Shown here: positions 21,494 through 34,553 of the stretch, one piece after another
Numbering within the stretch: position 1 is the first letter of the stretch
How the letters are laid out: every line of letters starts with the position of its first letter
Source of the DNA: Luzula sylvatica
Taxonomy: Eukaryota > Streptophyta > Magnoliopsida > Poales > Juncaceae
Length of the DNA: 64,000 nt
NCBI GenBank assembly: GCA_946800325.1
Contig: OX326960.1
Location: 55,636,855 to 55,700,854 of the forward strand
Reading direction: 5' to 3'
Position numbers and translations under genes: made by a program
The notes under the pieces: generated by a model
Seen by the model: the letters and a program-made list of their open reading frames with translations, nothing else
Database searches by the model: none
Told to the model about the DNA's origin: nothing

Positions 21494-22344
21494 GTATACC
21501 GTAGTGTAGTGCCACGGGCACGGGTCGGGTCCCTAGCACAAACGGGTTGCACGGGCGCGGGTCTAGACGGGCACGGGTGCACGGGTTTGACGGGTTGCAC
21601 GGGCACGGGTTTGGACGGGTGCGTTTGGAGGGATGGGGAAAACCCGCCCTTAGACCCGGCGGGCGAGACGGGTCCCGGGCGTGAACAGTGATTTCAAAAA
21701 AATATTCAAAAAAATAAATTTTAAAAATGTGAATAAAAATATAAAAATATTTGGTTAACAATTTTTATTCGAAATAAAAATATGCAACTAATTTTTTACA
21801 AGAAAAAAAATTTCAATATGAAAAAAAGTTGAAAAAAAAGTTACTCTCCTCCTTTATTCCGGGCTTGAGACCGGCTATGTTACTAATTTACCATGTTAAA
21901 AAAATAACATAGGCGGAGTTCTAACTTTTTTTTTTGTTAATAAATATTTAGATGACGTATAATAATATTGAATAATTAGAAAAAAAAATTAAAGAGTGCA
22001 TATATAATACCAAACCTATATTTGTATATTGCGCATTTGTTCAATATACCAATGCGGATTTTCTCCATCGGGGTGAACAGTGAACAGTGAATAGTGAATT
22101 GTGAACAGTGACGGGTCGGGCGGGTGCACGGGCGGGTCGGGTTGCACAGTGACGGGTTTGCCAAACGGGCGGGTTTACACGGGTTTAGTGGTAACCATTG
22201 GTTGAAACCCGCCCTTGGACCCGTACCCGTTGACCCGCCGGGTTTCAACCCGTTTGCCAAACGGGCGGGTCGGGCGGGTCAAAATCCCGGACGGGTCGGG
22301 TCGGGCGGGACCCTTAAGGGTTTTGGCACTACACTAGTATACCG
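21494..22344. mobile_element. hAT-type non-autonomous element with 8-bp target duplication
   Basis: The element runs from TAGTGTAGTGCCA at 21502 to TGGCACTACACTA at 22336 (835 bp). It is flanked by perfect 8-bp repeats GTATACCG (21494-21501 and 22337-22344), as expected for hAT insertion. Both ends carry dense arrays of ACGGGC, GACGGGT and GGTCGGGCGGG motifs, inward in opposite orientation, making it strikingly GC-rich against its surroundings. There is no transposase. The core (21700-22060) is AT-rich. Confidence 0.9.
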
Positions 22345-24239
22345 TGTATCGGTCTATTTTTTGGGAAAATATAGTTGGTCCCAAATTCATCCCAACATTT
22401 TTTTATCAGATGGCAAAAAATAGTTAAATTAGTTGATTAATCTTTCTAATTGACTCAATTAAATATTAATTGACACGTTTAATTGACCATAAATAATTAA
22501 TAATATGTTAATTTTGATGAGAAATTCTTCCATACACCAAATTTTTTTGGACCATCCAATCTTTAAGATCTAAGGTTCATATTAACTACATAAATCTTGG
22601 AAATCGAGTTCGGCAGGTATTTTTTTCATTCAGCCTGTTACCAGCCGGTTACCCATGCATTTAATCGAGGGCAAATAAGTAATATCAGATAATTAAGAAC
22701 ACCAAACCTAACATGGGCTTTATAAATTCCTCTCCATTTATATAAAGTGAACGTACCAGAAAATCACGTCTCGTAATGGAGATTATTATAAGTGTATTTA
22801 TTTGCAATAATTATCTCACCTAATTGCGTATATAAGGGAAGAGAAATAAATGTCTCGTGCACATAATTTGAACTGAAGTGAGTACAAAATTTTATTATGA
22901 CAAATTATAATTTACCAACCCTCTTATTTTACACCTATCTTTGAGACTCCTCATGAAGCCACATCATGATGATTATCTTGATTATTAACAATTAGATTGA
23001 TTGTGTGATGTGGCTTCATCATATGCATTAATATTATTTTTGATCATTGAAGACATGCATTTTGTATTATTATTTTTAAGTATTAATTTGAACCATTAGA
23101 TGTAGTGATGTGGTTTAATCTCAATTATTAATATTTTTTGTTAGATTTTTTAAAGATCATATTTTATGTAGTCATTTATGTGTTATTATTGGTTAGAATC
23201 ATATTAGACCAAATCTAATCAATTGTTTAACATTTCACATAAGATTACATGATTAAATGTGAATGCAATGGAATATGAAAAGTTCATATATGAAATACTA
23301 ATAATGTAATATGTAATATTATAAAAAATACAACATATATTAGTATTATTTTGGAAATTTAATTTTATAAACCCATCAAATATATTAATTTTATTTTTCT
23401 CTTTATTTTGACATCCATATTAACATAGTTCATACATAGCGGTTTTTAATAATTTCAATTTGTAAAGATATTATGTAAGAAAATACAATGCAAAAAAATA
23501 CATATTTACATAATATATTTTTAAGAATTTTATTTGCATAATTAAAATTTTAGGTATTATTATTATTTTTTTTTAAATTTATAAAAATAAGAATCTCATA
23601 TAATATTAAGTAGATAATATTTGTGTTTTTAAGGAAACAAAACTTTTTCAAAACATAATAGGATTAAAAAAAAGTTTATCCATCTAAATAACTTTTTAAA
23701 CTTATAAACACATATCAAATTGTATTGTTATTTTACAAAATGTAAAATACAAAAAAAATCATATGATATAAAATAATTTGTATTTATGTTTATTATAAAT
23801 TAAATTTTGATATCATTTATTAAATTACTTCCACTATTAAGTTTTATATTATTTTATATTTTTCATTGCATTTTGAATCAATAAAAATTATTACTACTAT
23901 ATAATTAATAATGTGTTATCACACATGTTGTATGATTCATTATTTTAATATTTGATATTGTATGAAATATTGTGAATAATGATATAACATTTGTTGTTAC
24001 GTTTTTCGTAAAATTGTATTATATATTATTATAATATATTATTATATAATGACACTAATATAAGTATTATTATTTAATTAAAAAAAGAAGATTTCTTGTT
24101 ATCATAATGTAAAATAATTGTAATATATATGAATAATCATAAATAAATGCATTCAAATAACTTTATTTTAAAATGATATTATTAATATTATCATTCAATT
24201 ATATAATTATATTACAATGAAAAACATAATTTACATGCT
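22345..24239. other. AT-rich DNA, probably in part a Helitron
   Basis: No gene seen. The region to the left of the Helitron-like end at 24266 probably belongs to that element; its 5-prime end could not be fixed. CATGAAGCCACATCATGATG near 22953 and its inverse near 23003 form an imperfect inverted pair. Confidence 0.45.
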
Positions 24240-24266
24240 CGCCGCGTAGCGCGAGTATTCTCCTAG
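24240..24266 (+). mobile_element. Helitron-like 3-prime end
   Basis: A short GC hairpin (CGCCGCGTAGCGCG) is followed by GTATTCTC and CTAG, with T as next base. A hairpin about 10 bp before CTRR and a following T is the Helitron 3-prime signature. The element body lies to the left. Confidence 0.65.
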
Positions 24267-26826
24267 TAATAATTCATGTTCAAAACTAAAATAAATACTA
24301 TCACAAAAATTACTTGAGATCGTGAACTTGTATCTTTAGTTTCTGTCTAGATTCGAAATTCCAAATCTTAAGTTACATATATTAATAAAAATCATATTAT
24401 AAAGCTTAATATATTTATTTACAAATTATATTCAATTTGTTAATATATGAGTATATACAACACTTTGCTGTTAATATATTATATATATATTTCATTATTA
24501 ATGCATTATTATTATTATTTTCTCTAAAAGTAGGACGTTATTGTTGTTAACTTAACAATGTTTCTCTCAATATACCATTTTTCGATGTCCATGTATATAT
24601 TTTCTTGTCAATATATTGTTCTTCAAGGTCAATGCACTATTTTCAGTATTTGTATATCAACGTATATGTTTTATTTTTCGATCTACCTTTTTTTCACCGA
24701 AAGTATATCATTTTCCGGTATCATCATATTTGTTTTCATAACTTTAAGTTGGAGAAAAAATGTGAGAAAAATGATAATATGAAACACAAAATAAAGATAA
24801 AATTCAAGTGAATATATTTATAATTTTAAAAATACAATTTTAAAAAATATTAATAATATTTGATATGTTCATAACATTATATATTAATTTGTTAGCATTA
24901 AATGTCTGAACTCTTCAAATTTGGACATGTAATATAATTTGAAAGATACAAAATTAGGAGAATATTCACGCTACACGGCGAACATGTTAGTTATGTTTCA
25001 CTTTGTAATATAAAATATATACATCTCATAATAAAATTAGTTTCAATCATTTATCTATGATTAAGATTATGTATATGTTTTACAATAACAAAATCTCATG
25101 TTTTAAAATCAAATAATAACACTTTGTATCAGTGTTATTGTATAATATAAATTATTTTATATCATATACTTTTTTTAAAAATTATATTTTTAAAAATAAT
25201 AATATCATTTGATAGGTGTTTACAAGTTCAAGAAGTTATTTAGATGTATAAACTATTTTTTACTTACTATTAGTTTTAAAAAAATTAATATTAAATTTGT
25301 ATGTTAAAAAACACAAATTTAATCAACTTAGTATTATATGGATTTCTTATATTTATAATTTGTTAAAGTAAATTATAATATGTAAATAAAATAGTTAAAA
25401 TTGTATTATGTTAAAAGTAATCTAATTATTCAATGCTCACATTTTTCTACATATCATAATTTAATTATTGAAATGACTGTGATAATTTTACACAAATAAA
25501 TTGAATAAATATGAGTCTAAAATAAAATAACAAAAAGATAAATATATTATTTTTTAATATCAATATTTTCTTACTGTCAACATATATTTTAATATATAAA
25601 ATAATATCATGTCTAATTAGGAGTCAACTTAATCAATCATTGACAGTCTTAAATGAAACAAAAAAAATGTATCAATCTTTCTATATGACCAAAGGCTTCG
25701 ACAATTTATTTCCTAACAGTTTTTATTACACATAACAATATAATTATTTACAATGCGCTGGGTAAGTTATATTATTAGTTTATTATAATAACTCGTAACT
25801 AATAAATAAGATATAATTAATTTGTATAATTTTGTTACCTACAATCGTATTTCATGTCACATAAAATCTCCAGTGAAGTCATGTAATTAATGTCAGCATG
25901 CATTCGGTATTTATACATTTAAGTCATTACTCACTAATCTAGTATGTAGTACCTCCACTTACCTGTTGAAGATTGTGTTTCCTAAAATACCCTTTGGAAT
26001 TGTGCGGTTTGGATTAAATCTATCAACAAATTAAGTAAAAGTTTTGGTGTAAGGAAGCATTGCTCAATTTTGATATATGTTAATTGACGTGTCAATTTAA
26101 TTAAACAGTCAGTTAATTCGTTACATCCCAACGTTTTTTATGAGATGGCAAAAAATAGTTAAATGAATTGATTAACCTCTCTAATTTACTCAGTTAAATA
26201 TTAATTGAAACTTAAATAATTTATAATATGTTAATATTAGTACATGTTAATTGACTTGTCAATTTAATTAAATGATCAGTTAATTCGATAATTGAAATTA
26301 ATTAATAATACTATTTCATTCATTTATTCTTCTTTTGTCACTTCAGGGATGCTATTTCATCAAGGGTAGGGTGCTATTTTGAGTTTGGGGGGACTGAATA
26401 TATAACCCTCTTTTTTTATATATCGTTTCCTGGAATCCTATTCCGTTTAGATCTCGGAATTGCAATCCAGGTTAATAAATTTTACTTGGCTAGCTCAAAA
26501 TCAACTCTCATAAAAGACCAAGTTATATACTTACAATTGAAGCCCTAAATACAAACTCATACTTGAAGCCTAAGAAATCAATTAGAAATTATTTATATAT
26601 TCATTCATTCAATTTGCCAATGGGCAACATAATTCAAAATTACAGAACGAATTAAGAATAAAGTTAGTTATAAATCTCATTCTATCTGAGACAATAAAAT
26701 GCAATTAAATGAATTATTTCTACTTCAATTGCACAATTAGCAAAACAATGAACCGATTTACACCTCTTGGCGACTAATTAGCCCCACTTATTAATTTCTA
26801 GTTTAAAATTTTCTTTCTAATTCAAA
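24267..26826. other. AT-rich intergenic DNA
   Basis: No gene seen. 24718-24940 is a further copy of the repeat at 17660-17900. 26110-26300 contains a repeated TTAATTGACNNGTCAATTTAATTAAA phrase. The right end would be the 3-prime flank of the RING gene. Confidence 0.5.
24954..24983 (-). mobile_element. Diverged Helitron-like 3-prime end, opposite strand
   Basis: On the minus strand this reads TTCGCCGTGTAGCGTG, then AATATTCTC and CTAA before T, closely related to the end at 24240-24266. The body would lie to the right. The hairpin is weakened by substitutions. Confidence 0.5.
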
Positions 26827-28572
26827 TTAATATTTCATTCGTCCTTTCCGGGGAGAATTAAGGCAAGAAAAACAAGGAGGCTCGGCCGAACCATAAACAC
26901 GCTCCAAGCAAGTAGCGTGCGAAGCATGCCCACAAGGAAGAACCGCACAAACTGGAGGGTCAGTGTAATTGTTTGAACCGGAGACGTACGGGTAAAATGC
27001 AAGATCTACAGAACACAGCTGGCACCTCTCCCCCACTGGAACTGGACCCTCAAGTAAGTGGCTTCTATCTAAATTCACCAACACAAAATAGCATTTAATT
27101 AATTTGTTATAGCGCAGTAAATAATATTATTTTGCTTAAGAGATATATACCTTGCGGAACATTTGTCAAGTGATCCTTCATCCATTCTTCATAACTTTTG
27201 AATTTAGCTTTGTCATTAAAAACATTTTCTAATTTATCTCCTGTTTCCATCCTCTTTAAAGCTGGATGTTTCGTTGCGGGTTCAGTAACAACTCCTTTAC
27301 CTGTGAAAAAAACATATAAATCTTAGTATCCTAATATATGTAACTGGAGAGGCAGGAATCACGTTGAAATGGAGAGGATCTAGAAGATAAAGACCTTTAG
27401 GATCGGATGATGTGTTGACAGGTGTCGCATTGTCGACTTTAAACTCGTCTTTCAACATGAGAGTTTTATCATTACAAGTAACTTTATCAACCCCAAAATG
27501 ATAATCAGGTGATTTAAGCAAATTGGTCCTCAAAACTGGATTGTTTCTCATTATGGCATCGCTCTCTTTACCAGCATAATTCTCGTTATTTGCAAATCGA
27601 GTCGAATTTACTCTTTTATCCTTTTCCAGATAGCTATCGTTAGGTAATGGGTCAAATAAAACTGGACCCGCAGTAGAAGTAACTCCTTTATTTTTAGAGT
27701 GGCTTGTCAGTCCAGTTGTATCAACTCCAGATTCTTGAAAAGTAGGGGTATTTGTTAGTAAATTTGTGCGGAGAATTGGTTTAGGTTTTGCGATTGGTTT
27801 GGGAATTTGAACATCTCGATGTTGATTTGTTCTTAAAGGAGGATTAGAATGAATCGGTTTGGAACAAACTCGGTTAGGAGATGAATTTGATTGGGTGGTT
27901 AGGGACGGTTTGGATAGGATGGATGAAAGGCCAGATGGCGGTTGATTATTGGTTGAGTTATGTGATTTCTTGTTACTGGACGACGGCAAAATGCTCGAAA
28001 CAGCTTTGCTGATGACTCTGGTAAATCGATTTGATGCATTGTGATTGCTCGATGATGTGGCTTTGTTCGATGATGTGGCTTTGCTCGACGATGTGGCTTT
28101 GCTCGATGATGTGGTTTTGCTCGATGATGTGGTTTTGCTCGATGATGTGGCTTTGCTCGATGATGTGGCTTTATCGTTTTCTGCAAGAAATAATAAAAAA
28201 GAAAAGTCATATATATTATCATAATTACATACCGTGTTGTTATATGGTATACTTAAAATTAAAATTAGGTTTAATTAGTAAAATGCAGTGGTTATGAAAC
28301 ATGCTAGAATGTACTAAATTAAAATTAGTACTGAAATTAGAACTCGATAATCTCACAGTTTATTCAGAACTGATTATCTGTGCAGGAATCTAACAGCCAT
28401 ATCTGAATTTTCATCGACATTGAGGTACATTGCATCAATCATGAATAACATAAATATGACAAATTGATTACTAATTACACTATCCAAATTAGATAAAATC
28501 TCGTCATAACTTCGAAAAGTAGAATCGATTACCTAATTTCTGAGAATTTTTAGGATCCATAGAAGGCTTCAT
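26827..28572 (-). CDS. RING-type zinc finger protein with hexapeptide repeats
   Basis: Coding exons on the minus strand are 28572-28533, 28180-27395, 27300-27151 and 27068-26827, all with GT/AG introns and compatible phases, giving 405 residues. The start is MKPSMDPKNSQKL. Residues about 15-60 contain seven KATSSS-type hexapeptides. The middle (60-280) is Ser/Asn/Pro-rich and probably disordered, with repeated LRTNLL motifs at three places. A conserved segment KFKSYEEWMKDHLTNVP precedes the C-terminal finger: CQLC, then CAVLPCGHASHATCLE, then CFSC. This is a RING-like arrangement, so an E3 ubiquitin ligase role is likely but inferred. I do not recognise a named orthologue. It lies about 1.4 kb from the transporter gene on the same strand. 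Confidence 0.8.
28048..28173. repeat. 18-bp coding minisatellite, seven copies
   Basis: Unit GATGATGTGGCTTTGCTC on the plus strand, seven copies with few substitutions, all in frame with the RING gene, encoding the KATSSS/KTTSSS repeats. Confidence 0.95.
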
Positions 28573-29961
28573 TTGTGCGCAGTTGCATAGCGGGTAGAAG
28601 ACGCAATTCCGCAATTCCGTCAGCCCTGAATTCTTCAATTGAAACACATGAAAATTACGAACAGATTTACATTTGGCGGACATTTGTGGAAAGAGTTGAG
28701 AATTACTAACCTAGATTAATGGCGAGATAATCGTTGGCTCCAAGAAGTCCGAAGAGAAGAGATGGGGGCAATTGCGGTCCGGCCTTATATAGGATTCGGA
28801 TGTGGGTTCCACCGACTGAGGTTTCGTCTGGATTCCGGACCACGAAATTTAATGTTTTTCTTGCGGTCAAATATTTGGCTCTTTCAGGCCGTTGGATTAG
28901 AGCAATGATAGGCAATTGTGTTGTATGATTATTTTAATATTGATATTTTTGGATACGCCGATGTATATGAATATATTTTTTTTTTGTTACGACAAAGATA
29001 TTTTGGAATACGACATGATACGACTAAAATATGTCATTTATGATACACTGATTCATTATATATTTTAGCACATGATACTTTTAAATAAATCATATACGAT
29101 AATTTTAAGATATTTTTAAATTAATTCTAGCATACTTCTAGAATAAATTTATCATATTTTTATAATAATTGTATTGTTTAGTTGATTTTATTTATTGTAA
29201 TGATATTTAATTTAAAAATATTATTAATTCATTATTAATTTATTTTATATGATATAAATATGTTAATAATTATATAGCGATTTGTATCCGAAATATATAA
29301 ATAATTATATGCCCGCATTCATATCCGTGCAACGTAGAAATTTATATTTAATTTGAAGTCAACATGATTAATTAATAATTAATATAATTTAAATATTTGT
29401 GTTATGTAGTTGATTTATATGATCATGTTATTACTCGGGCTTGAAATGTAAATGACATATGAATCCAATAGCGAAATTAAAATAATAGGAATTTTGCACG
29501 TGTATATAACATTAAAAATATAATATGACAAATACAGATTTTTAATAGAATTCTCAGTCTAACAAATTATTAAGCATTCCACATTTCAGTCCAATGGGAT
29601 GAGTGGTTGAACATGTATTACGGTTGTATTTGAAATTTGAGATGAAATTAAAATAAAAATAAAAATTGGAACTTGTAAAATTTATAAAACTATTTGGAGA
29701 TATTTTAAATATTTTTAAGATTATAAATTAATTGTTAAATAAATGTGTGGACTCGGTGATTGTACGACATCCACAGATATGCATGCTAAATATAATTTCA
29801 TGTTACAAGAAAAAAATATTGATGAGGAGGAAAAAAAAATCAGCGAGGGGTGATTCGTGTTTAACACGCAGATTCAAAAGAATGTATATACTTCTTCATG
29901 ACGAAAATCATACACGTGCGTTCAACTCATAAATTAAAAAAATAAAAATTGAACTAATAAA
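28573..29961. other. Intergenic DNA with a diverged MITE
   Basis: 28573-28720 is probably the leader of the RING gene, interrupted by an intron. 28950-29330 resembles, in reverse orientation, the interior and one arm of the GGATACGG element at 60030-60560 (for example AAATATTATTAATTCATTATTAATTT and CTTCTAGAATAAATTTATCA in the same order). The rest is AT-rich without features. Confidence 0.45.
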
Positions 29962-31897
29962 TCACCTATTTCCGACCAATGATAAAAGCTCACTATCATT
30001 TACATCAATTTTCAATAATAAATCCGAGGCATTAGCATTAGAATCGCTCTCGTCAACGAGAGATCTCATTTCAACATCATCATCTTCGACCAAAATTTCA
30101 GGTTCTAAACTCCTAATTCCCTCAAGTAACTCCGCAGGAAGAATCGTAGAATTCTGATCACTTTTAGGTGCCAAGAACAAAAACACCAACGGCAAAAGCC
30201 TAAATAAATTCCTAACGAATATCGCGACCCACAAATTCCTAAACTCGGTTCGTGTAACTTTCAACACATGAAGCAAAACGCCTCCTCCCCATGATGATGT
30301 CAGCGCCCCTGCATTTTCTATAGACATGGCCAAAGCGAAAAATGTGCCTTCTATACCAGAAGGGCATAATTTGGCACTAATTACCAAAAAGGGCATCAAT
30401 TTTAGACGGTTCACCATTTGAGATACCCCTTCGTCTATTACTGCGAAAAAATAATTCGGTAGACCGAGTTTTCGGTTCAAACGCAGCACTAAGACCAGGT
30501 CTAGCATGCCTGAGAGGCTTAAAACCAATTGGCTCCAAAAAAGAAGGCTTCTGAATGGATAGTTCTTTAGCGCGTTTTGATAGAGAATTACTCCGAGTAG
30601 AGAACCAACGGATCCTATTGCAAATATAGATCCAATGGATTCCTAATCGACACAAAGAGGAAAATTAGGGTTGAGAATGGTGAAAAAATTAATTGAAAAA
30701 TTGGTGGTTAAATTACTTCGGAGAAAGAAAGGCCTTTGGAAGTATCGGTGTACCAATAGAACATGCCTTCTTGGATGTTTAGGCTTAGAGCTAAAGACAA
30801 ATATATGTACAAACATGGTCTCCACACTTCGGGTAACATCAAGGTGGCCCACATTGTTCTGACGGCTTCTAGAAACTTTGCGAATACCTGATACACAAAA
30901 ACATTTATTCATGAGCGAATTAATTAGGCTAAATAAACTATGAAGTTGTGACCTGTTTGAGGGAATAACTAGGTGAAATATCTTCACTCAGTAAAATGCC
31001 AACTGAAAAAACCAGCACAGAAGGGATACTTAATAGACCAAGTACACCCTAAAATTAATAATTTAAAAAGTCAAATATCAGACGAAATATAATTCTTAGA
31101 ATCTCAATCAACAGTAAGGATTATGTCAAAAACCTGAGATCCAATAGCATGGACAAGAAGACCGCTAATGGAGTATCCAATAAGGCCGCCAATCGAAGCA
31201 CAAAAGCTCATTAAGGTTTGCACGTCCGAAGCAAGAATGGGATGAGCGATGATATTCTGCGCCCCACAAGCATCTATGGTGACATCAGCAATCGCCACGC
31301 CAGCAGATCCACCAATCATTGCCAACAAAGCAAACGCCACATGGAGTTTGCTGTGAAGAGAGAGAGTCAGCATCGAGATCACCCCTAAAACACCTACATT
31401 TCATACCATTTAATAGAAATTAGACCAATATACTTAATCTAGGATTTGAAATCCTGGATCTTGAATGAACTGGCTAGTAACTAGCAAGACATGCCTGATA
31501 AAGCGAAGTAAGGGCGTCTCCTATACCCAGCAACAGGAACAACATCAGTTAAAAGCCCCCAAATCGGCTTAATTATCCACGGAATCGAACTAATTCCTTG
31601 ATAAACCTGAGCTGAAGATGGCTGGACCTTCTGCACATCTTTCCAGTAATAATCCGTCGACACTCTCCATATACTTCCACCCAAACCTTGGCTGATCCCG
31701 TACACCGTAACCACGCCGTACACGAAGCTCCAATGCAGCTCCGACGCGAGCATCCTGAACCACCGGAAAGGCGACCATGCTGACACACCGTGCACCGCGT
31801 CCACGGATCCTTGCTCGTCGCTCGGTACTGAAGATGATCCCGCCAAAGCAGCCCTCGCTTCTTCTTCTACACTTTCTTCGTTCATTTCAAGATTCAA
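29962..31897 (-). CDS. Folate-biopterin transporter family protein (BT1)
   Basis: Five exons on the minus strand: 31897-31495, 31393-31134, 31048-30953, 30887-30717 and 30642-29962; phases agree and the product is 536 residues, close to the usual 490-550. The family moves folates or pterins across membranes as major-facilitator-like carriers with about 12 helices. Diagnostic segments are the N-terminal [20 protein letters not shown], then [40 protein letters not shown] followed by RRRPYF, and in exon 2 [12 protein letters not shown] and [16 protein letters not shown]. Exon 5 carries the last helices ([19 protein letters not shown]) and an acidic C-terminal tail. The first intron has an unusual GC donor (CAG then GCATGT) with a normal AG acceptor. 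The start could also be the second Met, four codons on. Which Arabidopsis paralogue is closest is not clear. Confidence 0.9.
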
Positions 31898-33584
31898 TCA
31901 ACTTCTTTCCTGTTTAAGTCAATAGGCTTGTGTGGAATGTGGTTGGGCCAATTAGGCTAACAGGCTTGGTCTGTTAAATGAATCCGATCCGATTCAATTA
32001 AAATATTAATACTTTTCTTTAAACTTCAGTGAAATTGTGTAGGCATTAACTATGGGTGCATGTGCACGTATATCGGGTTGGGCGGTTTTTACCGAAATTA
32101 TAATTATAATCCAATTTAATTAGCTCAACCTAACCTAATCGGTTACAAATATTAGAAAAATGATTTAACAACCTTTAAGTGTCAAAATTACAAATATTAG
32201 AAAAAATAATTACATAGGGTGTTTTAATTTTATTTTTTATGATACTAACATTATTATTTTTATTATGACAATTGACAATACCATCTAAAATAAATACATG
32301 TCATTCATCGTATTTTTGTAATTCAATAATATATAAGTATGTATATTTTACAATCATTATAAATTATGTCCGCGAATAAATTACTGATCTTTATATCAAA
32401 TTTCCGTACATATGTTAGTGATATCTTAAAAATAATATTTTAAGGTATACTATCGGATTTCGTAATCAGGACCGGCTTGTGCTTAGCCAATTGTGACAAT
32501 TAGCAAATGCCTCCAAATTTTTTTAGTACGTACTGTAGTGTAAATAATGATCTAAAAAAAACTCATCAATATTACAAAAAATTACAATTATGATAATTGT
32601 TAGTTATGTAATAATTTTGATTATTTTTTGTATCAGTTTTGTATTACAAAAATATTTATGGTCAAATTAAAAAGATTATTAGTATTTAATTATTCTGATT
32701 ATTTTTTCTGTCAAAGATCTCCAAAAACACTGGGCCGGTCCTTATCATAATTTATATATCGTGAACGTCAATTTATCCCATCATGACATTATTATATTAT
32801 ATATTAAATACGAGCTACGACAATAATTATTTGAGAGAGAAAAAAAATTATGTTATAAAATCAACAAAAGTAGAGAGAGAAAAAAAATTAGAGAGAGAAA
32901 ATGAGAAATAATATCAACACAAGACTAAAAACTAGAGATAAAATGAGAAACAATATCAAAAGAAAAGAGACGAACAAGAATTATGGATATATTTGTTCTT
33001 CTTTTATTCTTTTATTCACATAACATCACTACAAGCGCATATATTATCCGAAACTGAGCGGGGTACTCTTTAATTATGTTTACTCTAGTTATATTATAGT
33101 AATTTTTTTTTGACAAATTAGAGAGGGCTCGACAGGTCCCCATCTAATATTATATATATAATAAGAGTTTATTTACAAGACGTTATATTATAGTAATATA
33201 TCATAAAACTTGGATAACTGAAGTCGTGTTTAAAATCCCCGAAGAGAGATCATTGATTTAATACTGCACTGCGCTCTCTACATTTTTTTTTGCTCGTATT
33301 TTTGCTTTTTGTCATATACATATACTTTTGTTGATTATTGTATGAAAAATATTATACTCTGGAACAGTGAAATGTAACATTAATATATATATTTCGACTC
33401 GTACTGTTCTGTTATTGAGCCGAAGCAGATCGAGATTTGAAATTTTTTTGTTTGTACATATTTACAGTATATAATGTTGTCATGTGAATAACTTGATAAA
33501 TGTTAAAAAAAAAAACTCCTCGCGTGGAGTATATATAGATATCAAATTTAAAACAATTAAAACAATAATTGTGCTTCTAATTTT
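31898..33584. other. AT-rich intergenic DNA
   Basis: No gene seen. The left edge would be the promoter of the transporter gene. A possible MITE at 32466-32744 is listed separately; the rest has only short purine-rich runs (32835-32970). Confidence 0.5.
32466..32744. mobile_element. Possible small MITE
   Basis: AGGACCGGCTTGTGC at the left faces GGGCCGGTCCTT at the right as a short inverted repeat. The interior is AT-rich. No exact target duplication was found. Confidence 0.35.
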
Positions 33585-34183
33585 TAAGAAAGTCAATTTC
33601 TATCTATGATAACTGGCTGTTCCAACGTTTTATCCTCGGATTCCAATTACGCGTCCGATTAGTGGTACACCGTCGTGATAAAATGCTTTGCTCTTGAGTC
33701 GAGATCCAACCTGCCGTCTGATACACCACCACATGTGGTCTCGAGTTGAGATCCCCCATCCATTTGATCTTTATGGGTGTGCTCAAATGAGGAAGAATAG
33801 GAGGGAAGGAGTGAGAATGGAGGGGGAGGTTAATTTTTACTTTGTTCCAAAAAAAATTTAATATGAAGGAAAAGAAAATGGATGACAAATAAATTCTTCC
33901 ATAAACACAAAAAGAATCTAATTTTTGTTCTCTCCAAATTTGGAGGGTAATGGAATGTAAAAAATATTGTAACACTTTAATACCCAAAATACCCCTCATT
34001 TCATTTTATAATTAACAATGTTTTAAAAAATAAAATTGTTATTTTTTCCTCTCCATTATCTTTCATTAATTATTTTAAAATTTGGAAGCAAGAAAAAATT
34101 ATTCCCTTTCCTTCTATTCCTTTCCTTTTCATTCTCTTCTCCTTCCTAAAAAAATTCGGAAGCACACCCTAAGAAAGTCAATT
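33585..34183. mobile_element. Insertion flanked by 14-bp direct repeats
   Basis: TAAGAAAGTCAATT occurs at 33585-33598 and again at 34170-34183, like a long target duplication. Inside, 33774-34169 has inverted ends (GGGTGTGCTCAAATGAGGAA facing TTCGGAAGCACACCC) and purine-rich then pyrimidine-rich arms typical of a MITE. 33610-33770 is a separate block with repeated CTCGAGTTGAGATC/CTTGAGTCGAGATC phrases. A retroposon carrying or next to a MITE is one reading. Confidence 0.45.
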
Positions 34184-34553
34184 CTTAAGAACGAATACAA
34201 ACCATTAATCAGTGATGACGTCCGTTATGTTATGAATCCCAATCTAATTCACCCCAATAAGAAGATATTAAGAATGTCTGCTGGTGTATCTTTAATTTCC
34301 TCCAAGTTCTCTAGTTTCTGTCCATGTCAAATAAGCACAACATTTCTAGAATACAAAAACAAGTCTATATTAAACAAATATGCAAATAGGTAACTATGAT
34401 GGATGAATAAGTCGCTAATGGTTTCTATATATGACAAAAAGAATAGGAACGCCTCACGTATTTCATATTTTTTAATTACGAAGATTTTATTTTACACCAA
34501 ACAATTAGTCATGTCATAGGAGCCGCTCGCATCAAAAAAAAAATTGTATGCAC

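Noticed and set aside
22953..23030. Possible Helitron 5-prime end
   Set aside because: No convincing TC terminus after an A with the usual AT-rich start; border left open.
33610..33770. tRNA-derived SINE promoter (A and B boxes) on the minus strand
   Set aside because: GAGTCGAGATC and similar phrases resemble a B box only loosely, and no A box at proper spacing was found.
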